NCBI GenBank assembly: GCA_937967625.1
Contig: CALCJP010000160.1
Coordinates: 1-35,681, forward strand
Length of the DNA: 35,681 nt
Source of the DNA: an uncultured Saprospiraceae bacterium
GTDB lineage: Bacteria > Bacteroidota > Bacteroidia > Chitinophagales > Saprospiraceae
Reading direction: 5' to 3'
Shown here piece by piece: positions 1-9,178 of this stretch. Numbering within the stretch: the stretch's first letter is position 1; the number at the start of each line of letters is the position of its first letter. The notes under the pieces were generated by a model, which was not told where the DNA came from, did not search any database, and saw only the letters and a list, made by a program, of their open reading frames with translations. Made by a program: the position numbers and the translations under genes.

Positions 1-60
1 AAGTTACTGCAAACTGCCTACTGCTTACTGCAAACTGCCTACTGCTTACTGAATTACTGC
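1..60. repeat. Tandem 21-bp repeat built on ACTGCAAACTGCCTACTGCTT
   Basis: actgcaaactgcctactgctt is present twice in a row, followed by a degenerate partial copy; truncated by the window edge. Confidence 0.85.
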
Positions 61-67
61 TAACTTT

Positions 68-442
68 TCAGGCTGTAAACAACCCTCTAAACTGCTCCCG
101 ATACCCAAACGTCACTGCCAAAGTCAGCATGCACCCCACAATCGCACCGGGCGCTCCGCCCAAATCATGCAACAAGTGAAACACCAAAGCATTGACCATA
201 ATGGCTCCCAAAACAGTGGTTGCCAAAGGAATGTACTTTCCGATGATAAGCAATAAGCCAAATACGATTTCCAAAATTCCGATGAATTTCATAAACCCAG
301 ATTGGGCATAGATTCTCATCAATTCGCCGCCATCACCTTCGATAGGGGGAAGGGGGATAAAACCAATGAATTTATTCAATCCAAAAACGAGGCAGAAAAC
401 GCCAAAAACAATTCTAATAATGTTAGTTACATTAGGACTCAT
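68..442 (-). CDS. DoxX-like family membrane protein
   Basis: 124 aa, four hydrophobic segments, DoxX-like FGLNKFIGF...GFMKFIGILEIVFGLLLIIGKYIPLATTVLGAIM pattern. Confidence 0.85.
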   Translation of the reverse strand: MSPNVTNIIRIVFGVFCLVFGLNKFIGFIPLPPIEGDGGELMRIYAQSGFMKFIGILEIVFGLLLIIGKYIPLATTVLGAIMVNALVFHLLHDLGGAPGAIVGCMLTLAVTFGYREQFRGLFTA

Positions 443-592
443 CTGTTGAAAATTTTAAAGTTGGTTAATCATGTTTCTCAAATAAAAGCGACTTTCGTCG
501 AATGACATTTTTAACGATTCGTTTAATGTTTTAAATGTCCTTAACTTTGCCAAAAGTACTCAATCAGACCCGATAATTGAGAAAACGACCTA

Positions 593-2008
593 ATGAAACT
601 TTTTACTGAAACACTTGCCTTCACAGTGCTTTTCTTCCTCTTTGGCTGCAATCCTACCATCAAGTATGATCTGGCTTTGCAAAACGCACTCGTTTTTGAT
701 GCGAAAGAAAAGCAACTCCTTCCCAACAAGACGATTCTCATCAATGGAGATAAAATCGAATCCATTGTGAGTGCGGATTACTCATTTTCCGCAAGGAAGA
801 AAATAGATTTGAATGGCAAATTAGTCACTCCTGGTTTTGTGGACACCCACATTCACCTTACTGATATTTTAGGCAACTACGAAGATGCCCCTGATTCGAT
901 CAGCGTAGATTCATTTGAAACCTATCGCCAGCGGATTGCGGACGTTTATTTGCCTTATGGCACCACAACGATTCTGGAGGTCGGTCAGCCTGAAAAGTGG
1001 CTGCCCGCCACCACCGAATGGCAAAAGAACCAAAGTCCAGATTTTCCCAATCTGTTTGTGAGTGGTGGAGCCTTGATTTCTGACGAGACGCGCAATCCAT
1101 ACATCGGGCATTTGGAATTGGCAGCTCCGGCCGATGCTGAAAGAAAGATTCAAGAATACTATGAAATGGGGATTCGCCACATCAAGTTGTATTGGCGACT
1201 TCGCCCTGCCGAAATGAAGGCCGTCGTCAAAAAAGCAGCTGCCTTGGATATGTACGTCTGCGGGCATATTGATCAGAATGTGGTCTCTATCGACTCGGCG
1301 ATGGATTATGGCGTCAGGCATTTTGAGCACTTCTTGACCACTGCGTTTAGTGTCTTTAACTATGAAGAACATCTGACTGATTTTAGAAAAACATTGGATT
1401 TGCCCGTCATCAAGACGCAAGATGAAATGGTCGCCATGATGTTGCAAACCTTCAGCTACATCGAAAAATATAAAGGACTGCAAATGGAACTCGAAAGCCT
1501 CATCGACCAGATGGCTGCCAACAAAACCACAATGAGCACCACCATTCATCTGGTGGGGTCGATTGCTGAGAAGACCTTTTTTACGACCTCGGCAGGCGAC
1601 CCAAAAGGAGGCAACGAAATCATCGAATTAAACTACTCGGCTGACCAAAAAGCGGATTTGGCGAAAGCCTACCAAACCATGATGAAATACCTAAAAATGG
1701 CTCATGACAAAGGCGTCTTGATTCGAATCGGAACCGACTGTCGGCAAGGCGGAAAAGCCCTCCTCTCAGAAATGAAGCTGCTCCAAGAAGCGGGTTTCTC
1801 AATCGAAGACGTTTTGCAAATCGCCACCTACAACGGCGCAAAAGCCATCCAATTAGATCACCAATTAGGACTCATCGAAAGAGGCAAACGCGCCGATTTG
1901 GTAATATTTGACGAAAGTCCTTTTGATGATCCTAAAAATTTCCTTTCGGGAAAAACCGTGATCAAAGGCGGGCAGATTTTAACCAAGAGGCGATTGCCTG
2001 TGCGATGA
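593..2008 (+). CDS. Amidohydrolase family lipoprotein (imidazolonepropionase-like)
   Basis: Signal peptide with Cys (LFFLFGCNP), metal motif VDTHIHL, IKLYWR, HIDQ, GTDCRQGG and C-terminal GKRADLVIFD. Confidence 0.9.
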   Translation: MKLFTETLAFTVLFFLFGCNPTIKYDLALQNALVFDAKEKQLLPNKTILINGDKIESIVSADYSFSARKKIDLNGKLVTPGFVDTHIHLTDILGNYEDAPDSISVDSFETYRQRIADVYLPYGTTTILEVGQPEKWLPATTEWQKNQSPDFPNLFVSGGALISDETRNPYIGHLELAAPADAERKIQEYYEMGIRHIKLYWRLRPAEMKAVVKKAAALDMYVCGHIDQNVVSIDSAMDYGVRHFEHFLTTAFSVFNYEEHLTDFRKTLDLPVIKTQDEMVAMMLQTFSYIEKYKGLQMELESLIDQMAANKTTMSTTIHLVGSIAEKTFFTTSAGDPKGGNEIIELNYSADQKADLAKAYQTMMKYLKMAHDKGVLIRIGTDCRQGGKALLSEMKLLQEAGFSIEDVLQIATYNGAKAIQLDHQLGLIERGKRADLVIFDESPFDDPKNFLSGKTVIKGGQILTKRRLPVR

Positions 2009-2073
2009 CTGACAATTTGGAATATTCTCAAATATCTCAATATCCAATTATCATAATTTCTACCTTTACCCTC

Positions 2074-2868
2074 ATGAATAATCGAATCACCATTTCTATC
2101 AAAGACCACGTCGCCGATGTGCGTTTCAATCGACCTGAGAAAATGAATGCGTTGGACATGGACATGTTTGATGCCATCGTTGAAGCTGCCGAAAAACTCA
2201 CCAAGGACACCTCCGTTCGTTGCGTGGTTTTATCAGGGGAAGGAAAAGCGTTTTGCGCAGGCCTTGACTTAGCCAATTTCACCCCTGACGGGGAAATGCT
2301 CTCCCAACCACTCAAAACCCGCACTCACGGAATCGCTAATAAATGGCAAGCTGCCGCCTGGGTTTGGCACAACTTACCAGTGCCTGTGATAGCTGCCGTA
2401 CATGGCGTTTGCTTTGGAGGAGGTTTGCAAATCATGTCGGGCGCTGACATCAAATTCATCGCAGCCGACACCAAATTGTCTATCATGGAAATGAAGTGGG
2501 GAATCATTCCCGACATGGCAGGGACACAGCTTTGGAGACACAATGTTCGAGATGATATTTTAAGAGAATTGACTTATACCCATCGCGTTTTTTCTGGCAA
2601 GGAAAGTGTCGAATATGGTTTTGCGACCCACCTCTCTGATGACCCTCATACCGACGCCATGCAGCTCGCGGAGGAGATTGCTTCCAAAAGTCCGAGTGCA
2701 GTGGTGAAAGCAAAAAAGGTTTTCAATGAAGCGCCCTACCTCAGTGTCGCTGATGGCTTAATGCTCGAATCCGTCGAACAGCAAGAAATCATCATGAAGA
2801 AAAATCAAATGGAAGCCGTCTTTGCAGGTATGCAAAAACGAAAAGGCAACTTCGAGGACTTTCGTTGA
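2074..2868 (+). CDS. Crotonase / enoyl-CoA hydratase family protein
   Basis: ORF opens at 2005, but MNNRITISIKDHVADVRFNRPEKMNALDMDMF begins at 2074. Has GKAFCAGLDL, GVCFGGGLQIMSGADIKF, MKWGIIPDMAGTQ. Confidence 0.9.
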   Translation: MNNRITISIKDHVADVRFNRPEKMNALDMDMFDAIVEAAEKLTKDTSVRCVVLSGEGKAFCAGLDLANFTPDGEMLSQPLKTRTHGIANKWQAAAWVWHNLPVPVIAAVHGVCFGGGLQIMSGADIKFIAADTKLSIMEMKWGIIPDMAGTQLWRHNVRDDILRELTYTHRVFSGKESVEYGFATHLSDDPHTDAMQLAEEIASKSPSAVVKAKKVFNEAPYLSVADGLMLESVEQQEIIMKKNQMEAVFAGMQKRKGNFEDFR

Positions 2869-2870
2869 GA

Positions 2871-2980
2871 ACGGCCGCTTCGCTTGACGGGAGACGGAAA
2901 ACGGCCGCTTCGCTGGACGGGAGACGGAAAACGGCCGCTTCGCTGGACGGATGACGGGCCGCTTCGCTGACGGGAGACGG
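2871..2980 (+). repeat. Direct array of about 30-bp units ACGGCCGCTTCGCTGGACGGGAGACGGAAA (4 copies, last ones shortened)
   Basis: Units at 2871-2900, 2901-2930, 2931-2957, 2958-2980; starts 2 bp after the stop codon of the crotonase gene. Confidence 0.95.
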
Positions 2981-2984
2981 ATCG

Positions 2985-3022
2985 AAAAAGTCGCTACTGA
3001 GGTAATTCAGCAGCGACTTTTT
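2985..3022. terminator. Bidirectional rho-independent terminator between convergent genes
   Basis: AAAAAGTCGCT-aCTGAggtaatTCAGc-AGCGACTTTTT with A-tract before and T-tract after. Confidence 0.85.
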
Positions 3023-3038
3023 TAGATGCACTAATCTT

Positions 3039-3094
3039 CCGTCTCCCGTCCAGCCCGCAGGGCGACCGTCTCCCGTCCAGCGAAGCGGCCGTTT
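3039..3094 (-). repeat. Inverted copies of the 2871-2980 repeat word (CCGTCTCCCGTCCAG)
   Basis: CCGTCTCCCGTCCAGCCCGCAGGGCGACCGTCTCCCGTCCAGCGAAGCGGCCGT; ends 1 bp before the stop codon of the convergent gene. Confidence 0.93.
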
Positions 3095-3095
3095 T

Positions 3096-3593
3096 TTACT
3101 TCTTCCGTTGGGCGATCATCTGTTCGATGGCGCCGGTGAATTCGGGTACGGTTTTATTGTAGCCAGTTTTGCCCAAGGCGCTTACCATGAATTTGCCTGC
3201 TGTATCTTTTTCTAAGTCAAAAACCCAAACCGTTGGGTAGCCACGCACGCCGAATGCTTGCTGCAAACTTGCGTTTTGACCTCTGATATTTTCAGGCAGT
3301 TTTTTTCTACGTGGAAAATCTAATTCCAATAAAATGACATTTTCTTTTGCCCATTTTTTGAATTCATCATGGACGAAAACGGCAGCTGTCAATTTTTTGC
3401 ACCAATGGCACCAATCACTTCCTGTGAAATTGGCTAAGATGGGTTTGCCGGTTTTTTGCGATTCGGAATAGGCTTTATCAATACTTACGTACCAGCCTTC
3501 ATTTTCTGCTTTGTATTCTTCTTGAGCGTTGATTTGCGCGAAAGCGAAAAGACCAAGCACAAAAGGGAAAAGGAATTTTTTCAAATTTTTCAT
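3096..3593 (-). CDS. Secreted thioredoxin-like protein (thioredoxin_7/DUF255-like)
   Basis: Signal peptide MKNLKKFLFPFVLGLFAFAQINAQ, FTGSDWCHWCKKL active site, GVRGYPTVWVFD. ORF open to 3614; start uncertain. Confidence 0.85.
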   Translation of the reverse strand: MKNLKKFLFPFVLGLFAFAQINAQEEYKAENEGWYVSIDKAYSESQKTGKPILANFTGSDWCHWCKKLTAAVFVHDEFKKWAKENVILLELDFPRRKKLPENIRGQNASLQQAFGVRGYPTVWVFDLEKDTAGKFMVSALGKTGYNKTVPEFTGAIEQMIAQRKK

Positions 3594-3679
3594 ATTCATT
3601 ATTTGTTGGTGCAAAACTAACCTACTTCCTAAAAAAAAGTTGGGTTATAACAGAACTTTAAACTTTATGCCAAAAAGAA

Positions 3680-3709
3680 GACGGTTCGTTCGTAAGTGAA
3701 CAAACCGTC
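3680..3709 (-). terminator. Rho-independent terminator downstream of the SPOR/thioredoxin gene
   Basis: GACGGTTcGTTCgtaagtGAACaAACCGTC hairpin; T-rich tract on the minus strand after the stem. Confidence 0.7.
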
Positions 3710-3786
3710 AGTCTTGAATTGGATCATTGTGTTATACAGGTATCTCTTTTGTTGCGAAGCGACTTCATGTTTACGCTTCTGCGCAA

Positions 3787-4635
3787 TTATTTTTTCTTGA
3801 TGAAAGCAGAATGTCCGTCTGCCTTTACTTTTTTGTACACTTTTTTGGCGGAAGCCCAATTGTAGTAATCGCCAACAAGGACTCTATGCACCCTTTCCCC
3901 CTCTACATTTTCGACCATGATATAGACATAATCATCGTATTTCAACTGGAGTTCCATCGCCAGTTCTTGGGCGTTTTGGTGCTCTTTGAATAAGCCCATT
4001 TGCACCGTGTATGTTTTTTCCCTTTCGGAAAATGAGGTCACAGGTTGCGCCGTAATGTTTACGTATTCGCTAACACCAATGGCGCGTGCCTCTGGTTGTG
4101 GTGCGGTGTAGGGCGTCCCAAAATCTGGTTCCACTGTCGGCTCTTCGACCATGGGTTCAGGAGTTGGGGCGGTCGAAATTGGTTTTTCAATATCCATTTC
4201 AAAAACAGCTAACTGCTCTTTGATTTCTTGATAAGATTCAGGATCTGCGATAATTCTTTGCATATCGGTTGAGGTGAGCGGCTGTGCTACTCGCTGAATC
4301 AGATTGCCGTCCTCATTGAAAAACAGGAAGACGGGGGCATTAAAGATGCTAAATTTTTCAGCCCAAAAAAGGCTGTTCTTTGCACCAATGTTGACTTTAT
4401 AAGCACCTATTTTTCCATCCATGACTTTCGTCAAACCCGGATCTTGGAAAGTAGAATTATTCATTGCCTCGCAGGTGTTGCAATCTGCTGAAGCGAAGTA
4501 AACAATATAGGGTTGCTTGGAATCTTGCGCTCTTTTTTTAGTGTAATCGAAGCTTGCGAATTGGAAATTTACCTGACCCATCATCATAAATGTAGAGCAC
4601 ATCAAGGTCAGTAGCGGGAGGAATTTTTTGTTCAT
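3787..4635 (-). CDS. Secreted thioredoxin-fold protein with C-terminal SPOR domain
   Basis: Signal peptide, YFASADCNTCEAM, FNAPVFLFFNEDG; C-terminus YTVQMGLFKEHQNAQELAMELQ...HRVLVGDYYNWASAKKVYKKVKADGHSAFIKKK is SPOR-like. Confidence 0.85.
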   Translation of the reverse strand: MNKKFLPLLTLMCSTFMMMGQVNFQFASFDYTKKRAQDSKQPYIVYFASADCNTCEAMNNSTFQDPGLTKVMDGKIGAYKVNIGAKNSLFWAEKFSIFNAPVFLFFNEDGNLIQRVAQPLTSTDMQRIIADPESYQEIKEQLAVFEMDIEKPISTAPTPEPMVEEPTVEPDFGTPYTAPQPEARAIGVSEYVNITAQPVTSFSEREKTYTVQMGLFKEHQNAQELAMELQLKYDDYVYIMVENVEGERVHRVLVGDYYNWASAKKVYKKVKADGHSAFIKKK

Positions 4636-4928
4636 GGTTAATAAAACTTTGTTGAAAAAAAATCAGTCAACGCAAAGCAAGTCAACTGTTTAGATATTAT
4701 TTAAAATCAACATATATCAATAACCGTACCGTTTCCATTTTTCCGAAAGGGAAAAAATTAAAAAAAAATAGGGGGAACAGAAAATGAATTGCTATGCAGC
4801 AAAAAACGAGAAGTAATTAATCATCTGACTAAAAAATTGGGTAGTGACATTTTAGGGTCTGTTGCTTTCCCATAGGGAGAATCTCAATACTCATTTATTT
4901 TTCCAGCAGCATAAAATCAGAAGCTACT

Positions 4929-6299
4929 TTAGACTTTGACTTCCACCACCCTTCCCTCCTTTCGGGAAATTTCTGCCGCGAACCCCATCAGATGGCTCTC
5001 AATCGAAGCGGCAATAGTCGAGGTGAGTAGAGATGAATCTTGAGCAGCCACTGCCTGAATCCAATCCGAAACCAAGTTCCAATCGCCGCCGCCATGACCG
5101 TCAGTTTCTTGCTCCCAAACTGTTTTTTGGCCAGTCAAAAAATCAGTGTGTTCGAATTTTTGCATATCCCCCACGACGTCGCCGTGGCTCCCCATGATGC
5201 GCGTGCGGCGCCCGTGGTAGGAAGTGAATGCTTCCATATTGAAGGTAGCCGTCACATCGTCTTCGAAGAGCATATTGCAAGTGTAGTGGTCTGGTTGGTC
5301 GTTTTCCATATCATAGACACAGCGACCATAGTTGGTGTTTTTCAAGTATTCTAAAATAACCTCGCCGTGTTTGGACTCATCTTCCGGCAAGTCAAAAACA
5401 TAGGTACGAGCGCGATCTCGATAATATATCTTCATCGCAGAGTATGGGCAAGTGGATTCAACCGCACAGCCATCCATGCACCGAGGCGTGCTACCCTTGG
5501 GGGCATTGTCCTTATTGAACCAAGAAAGTGAGCCTAAGGCATGGATACTTTGGCAGTTTTTGCCAAACATCCACTTCATGATGTCCAAATCATGACAAGA
5601 CTTCGCTAAAATAATGGGTGCCGTCTGGATAGAGTTGTGCCAGTTTCCTCTCACAAATGAATGAGACATGTGTATCGCTTCTATTGGCTCAAAGTGCTGC
5701 ATGCTGACCACTTTTCCCAGTACCCCCGATTGCATGATTTCTCTCAACTTGATGAAGTAAGGAGCATATCTCAGCACATGACAAACAGCGACTATGCGCC
5801 CGGTTTGCTCACTCAACTCGAAAATGTCGCGACATTCTTTTTCAGAGGGTGAGATTGGCTTTTCGAGCAAGACGTCGTAGCCCATTTTGAGCGCTTCCAT
5901 GCAGGGGCCATAGTGCAGGTCGTCTGGCGTAGTGATAATGATCGCGTCGGCAAACTTTGGCACCTTAAAGACGTCCTCCCAAGTCTTGAAGGAGTGCTTT
6001 TTCTTTATGTCATGTTTTTTCATGTAGCGCTTCTTGCGAATTTTGATAGGCTCCGCTACGCCGACGATGTTTAGCTCTTTGGGATATTGGGTTGCATAAT
6101 TACCATACACGTTTCCTCGGTTTCCCGCACCTAAGGTGATGGCAGTTACGGCTTTCGCCAAATGTCGTTTCTTTCGTTCATCTGGCAAGAGGATAGGTGT
6201 TCCGTCCTGCGTTTTCGCGAAAGCGGAAGGAGTAAAGGCCATGGCACCAAATGCCAAAGTGAGGTTTTTGAGAGCTTTTCGTCTTGATTGCTGATTCAT
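4929..6299 (-). CDS. Gfo/Idh/MocA family oxidoreductase, Tat-like N-terminus
   Basis: SRRKALKNLTLAFGAMAF leader, ITLGAGNRGNVYGNYA, DAIIITTPDDLHYGPCMEALKMGYDVLLEKPIS. Confidence 0.92.
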   Translation of the reverse strand: MNQQSRRKALKNLTLAFGAMAFTPSAFAKTQDGTPILLPDERKKRHLAKAVTAITLGAGNRGNVYGNYATQYPKELNIVGVAEPIKIRKKRYMKKHDIKKKHSFKTWEDVFKVPKFADAIIITTPDDLHYGPCMEALKMGYDVLLEKPISPSEKECRDIFELSEQTGRIVAVCHVLRYAPYFIKLREIMQSGVLGKVVSMQHFEPIEAIHMSHSFVRGNWHNSIQTAPIILAKSCHDLDIMKWMFGKNCQSIHALGSLSWFNKDNAPKGSTPRCMDGCAVESTCPYSAMKIYYRDRARTYVFDLPEDESKHGEVILEYLKNTNYGRCVYDMENDQPDHYTCNMLFEDDVTATFNMEAFTSYHGRRTRIMGSHGDVVGDMQKFEHTDFLTGQKTVWEQETDGHGGGDWNLVSDWIQAVAAQDSSLLTSTIAASIESHLMGFAAEISRKEGRVVEVKV

Positions 6300-6495
6300 C
6301 GTTAACTTTTTTTTGTAGAAGCAATATAACGAGTTTCGCTTCTATTTAGCAAAATCGACAGGATGTAAATGTTTTGCCATGTCACAAAATGATACCTTTT
6401 TGTTAAAAAAATGGCATATCAGGCAAGGAAGTTGCATTTTCATGAAGTAGAATAAATTGCCCTCCGAATACAAGATTGATACTTTTATCAATATC

Positions 6496-9030
6496 ATGAA
6501 TACAAATTCGGAAAAAAGTTGGACATACTCCATTCTAACAGCGATACTTGCGCTGTTGGTTTTCCCTATTTTATCTTTCGCTTCAAGTCTGCAAGCTGCT
6601 CAAGAGACGCTACATAAAGATCCAAAGAAAGCGCTCGAAATATTAATTCAATTAGAAAAAAGTCCGGCTTCAAAAGAAACTCCTTCACTTTTGGGAGACA
6701 TTTATTTTCAGATGGCAAAGACTTATAAAGCATTGGATGAGTTCAACAATGCAAACGAATACTGTCATAAAGCAATTAAGGAATATTATAAGATTGATAA
6801 TTTCCAAGAGGTGGTAAAGGCAAGGCGTTGGATGGGACAATACCTTATGAATTCGGGCAAGTCAAATGAAGCTGTAAGACTTATTGAAGAAACTATAGGA
6901 GAGTCATTGGAGCGAAAAGATACTTCTGCTCTCATAAGTTCAAAAATAACGCATTTTGGATTTCACTATGATTTATCAAATTTTAGTGAGACTATTAAAA
7001 TAGCATACGAAGTCCTTGAGTTAATGGAACTTCATGAAGTAGATAAAACTAATAAAGTCGAGGTTTATAATATCTTAGGAAATATCAATACTCTAAATAA
7101 AGAACCTGAAAAGGCGATTGAACACTACGAGAAGGCACAAGCAATAGCTACAGAAATTGGTGATTTTAATAAAGTTAGTTTTTTAAAATTAAATATTGGT
7201 CTCTTATATTCTCAGGAAAACAATATCCAATTAGCTGAAAAATATTTTTTCGAGTCTCTCGAATCGAGCAAAATCACCCAAAACGAAAGGAATATTGCCT
7301 TTTCCAATTTGATGATAGGAGAACTTTTGGTTGAAAAAGATAGTGTCTTACGACAAGCACAAAGTCACCTAAATCAAGCTATCGCTTATTTTTCGAAAGA
7401 AAAACAAAATGGATACTATTGCTTTGCCTCTGGACTATTGGGCGCATCTGAAATCAGACTTGGAAACTTCAATAAGGGCTTGATGCTTTTTGATAGAGTC
7501 GAAAAACTGATTCCACAAAACTCCAGCACAAGGGACAATAGAGATATTCTTGAACTTATTGCAGAAGAATGCTACAAGGTCAACTTGTATGAAAGAGCTT
7601 ATAAATATCAGAAGCTAAAGGAAACTTTTGATAAAGAAATATATGACGAAAAAAGTAATAATGAAGTATTACGACTTCAGACTGAATTTGAATCAAAAGA
7701 AAAAGAACTCGAAATAACCACTCTAAAACAGCAAAACCTTAATCAAGCCGTTATCGGTATTTTACTTTTCGTTTTGGTTTCAGCGCTCGTTTTTTTCATT
7801 CATTTGCTTTGGAAACAACGCTCCTTGCTTAAGGTAAAAAATGAAGCTCTGGAAAAAGCAAGAAACGAGGCTGAAAAACTGGCTTCTTCCAAAACCGAAT
7901 TCTTAGCCACCATGAGCCATGAAATCCGAACGCCCATGAATGGAGTCATCGGGATGGCAAATATCCTAAGTGAGGAAAACCCAAGGTTAGACCAAAAGGA
8001 AAATCTGGAAATCTTAAAATTTTCAGCAGATAATTTATTGAATTTGATAAACGATATCTTAGACTTAGCAAAAATAGAATCTGGAAATATTGAATTAGAG
8101 AAAACCGAATTCAACATAGAGGACTATTGCAAAAAAGCATTTTCGGCCTACAAAAATGGAAAGAAGAAAGCCAATGTCAAATTGGCGCTCTATACCAACT
8201 TTGAGGGACTAAACCATCAAGTGATAGGAGACCAAATCAGATTGAATCAAGTCGTTACGAATTTGGTGAACAATGCAATGAAATTCACAGAGAAAGGTAC
8301 TGTTGATGTAAAAATGTATGCTACCGAAGTAACCAAAACCAACGCGAGGATCAAGTTCGAAATTATCGATACCGGTATTGGGATTTCGAAAGAGAAGCAA
8401 AAAACCATCTTTGAAAAATACAAGCAAGCAGAAACCGACACTGCTCGACTCTACGGCGGAACCGGCTTAGGACTGAATATTGCAAAAGAGATCGTCGAAC
8501 TTTATGGTTCACATTTGAAACTCGAAAGCGAACCGGGCAAAGGAAGCAATTTCTATTTCGAAATTGACTTTCCCCTTAGCAAAAGCAGCCTCAAAGATGC
8601 AGCAAACACTGTTAATATAGAAAAGAACATCTCAGGGTTGTCTGGCATGAGGGTTCTTTTGGCAGAAGACAATAAGGTGAATCAATTAGTTGCCAGACGA
8701 ATTTTAACAAATTGGGGCATTCACCTTACGATTGCTCAAGATGGGCAACAAGCAATTGAATCACTTCAAAAAGGTGATTTTGACCTGATTTTGATGGACA
8801 TACAAATGCCAAAACTAAATGGCTATGAAGCGACTGACATCATCCGAAAAATGCCTAATCCAAAAGGCAACGTTCCGATTATCGCAATGACCGCTTCTTC
8901 TTTAGCAGTGCTGGAAAAATCCAAAACCCACAATATGAACGGCTACATCGGCAAGCCATTCAACCCTAAAGAATTATTCAAAGTCATCTCTGAATTCAAA
9001 AAATCAAATTCGAGCCTCGCTATTTCATAG
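6496..9030 (+). CDS. Hybrid histidine kinase with N-terminal TPRs, HisKA, HATPase and C-terminal receiver domain
   Basis: ORF opens at 6457; likely start MNTNSEKSWTYS at 6496. TPR region, TM, FLATMSHEIRTPMNGVIGMANIL, GTGLGLNIAKEIVELYG, MRVLLAEDNKVNQLVARRIL, LILMDIQMPKLNGYEA. Confidence 0.93.
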   Translation: MNTNSEKSWTYSILTAILALLVFPILSFASSLQAAQETLHKDPKKALEILIQLEKSPASKETPSLLGDIYFQMAKTYKALDEFNNANEYCHKAIKEYYKIDNFQEVVKARRWMGQYLMNSGKSNEAVRLIEETIGESLERKDTSALISSKITHFGFHYDLSNFSETIKIAYEVLELMELHEVDKTNKVEVYNILGNINTLNKEPEKAIEHYEKAQAIATEIGDFNKVSFLKLNIGLLYSQENNIQLAEKYFFESLESSKITQNERNIAFSNLMIGELLVEKDSVLRQAQSHLNQAIAYFSKEKQNGYYCFASGLLGASEIRLGNFNKGLMLFDRVEKLIPQNSSTRDNRDILELIAEECYKVNLYERAYKYQKLKETFDKEIYDEKSNNEVLRLQTEFESKEKELEITTLKQQNLNQAVIGILLFVLVSALVFFIHLLWKQRSLLKVKNEALEKARNEAEKLASSKTEFLATMSHEIRTPMNGVIGMANILSEENPRLDQKENLEILKFSADNLLNLINDILDLAKIESGNIELEKTEFNIEDYCKKAFSAYKNGKKKANVKLALYTNFEGLNHQVIGDQIRLNQVVTNLVNNAMKFTEKGTVDVKMYATEVTKTNARIKFEIIDTGIGISKEKQKTIFEKYKQAETDTARLYGGTGLGLNIAKEIVELYGSHLKLESEPGKGSNFYFEIDFPLSKSSLKDAANTVNIEKNISGLSGMRVLLAEDNKVNQLVARRILTNWGIHLTIAQDGQQAIESLQKGDFDLILMDIQMPKLNGYEATDIIRKMPNPKGNVPIIAMTASSLAVLEKSKTHNMNGYIGKPFNPKELFKVISEFKKSNSSLAIS

Positions 9031-9178
9031 CCCCAATTCAAATCTCCTTCCTACCGCTCCTCATTCCTATTTTTTTTTCATTACGGTTTCGTTTTTTCAT
9101 TACCACTCTCATTCTGAGTTTGAGTTTGAAGTTTCATTAAATGCTTACCTTGTCTTCTGACAAAACGAAAAAAAAACG

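Noticed and set aside
911-1549. 212-aa antisense ORF, and similar shadow ORFs (3727-3993, 5040-5354, 23171-23584, 30037-30408, 33348-33638, 33678-33986)
   Set aside because: Antisense or out of frame to strongly supported CDSs with recognisable domains; composition typical of shadow frames.
2792-3031. 79-aa ORF with SSEAAVFRLP repeats
   Set aside because: Arises only from the 30-bp repeat units and the terminator; no independent coding support.
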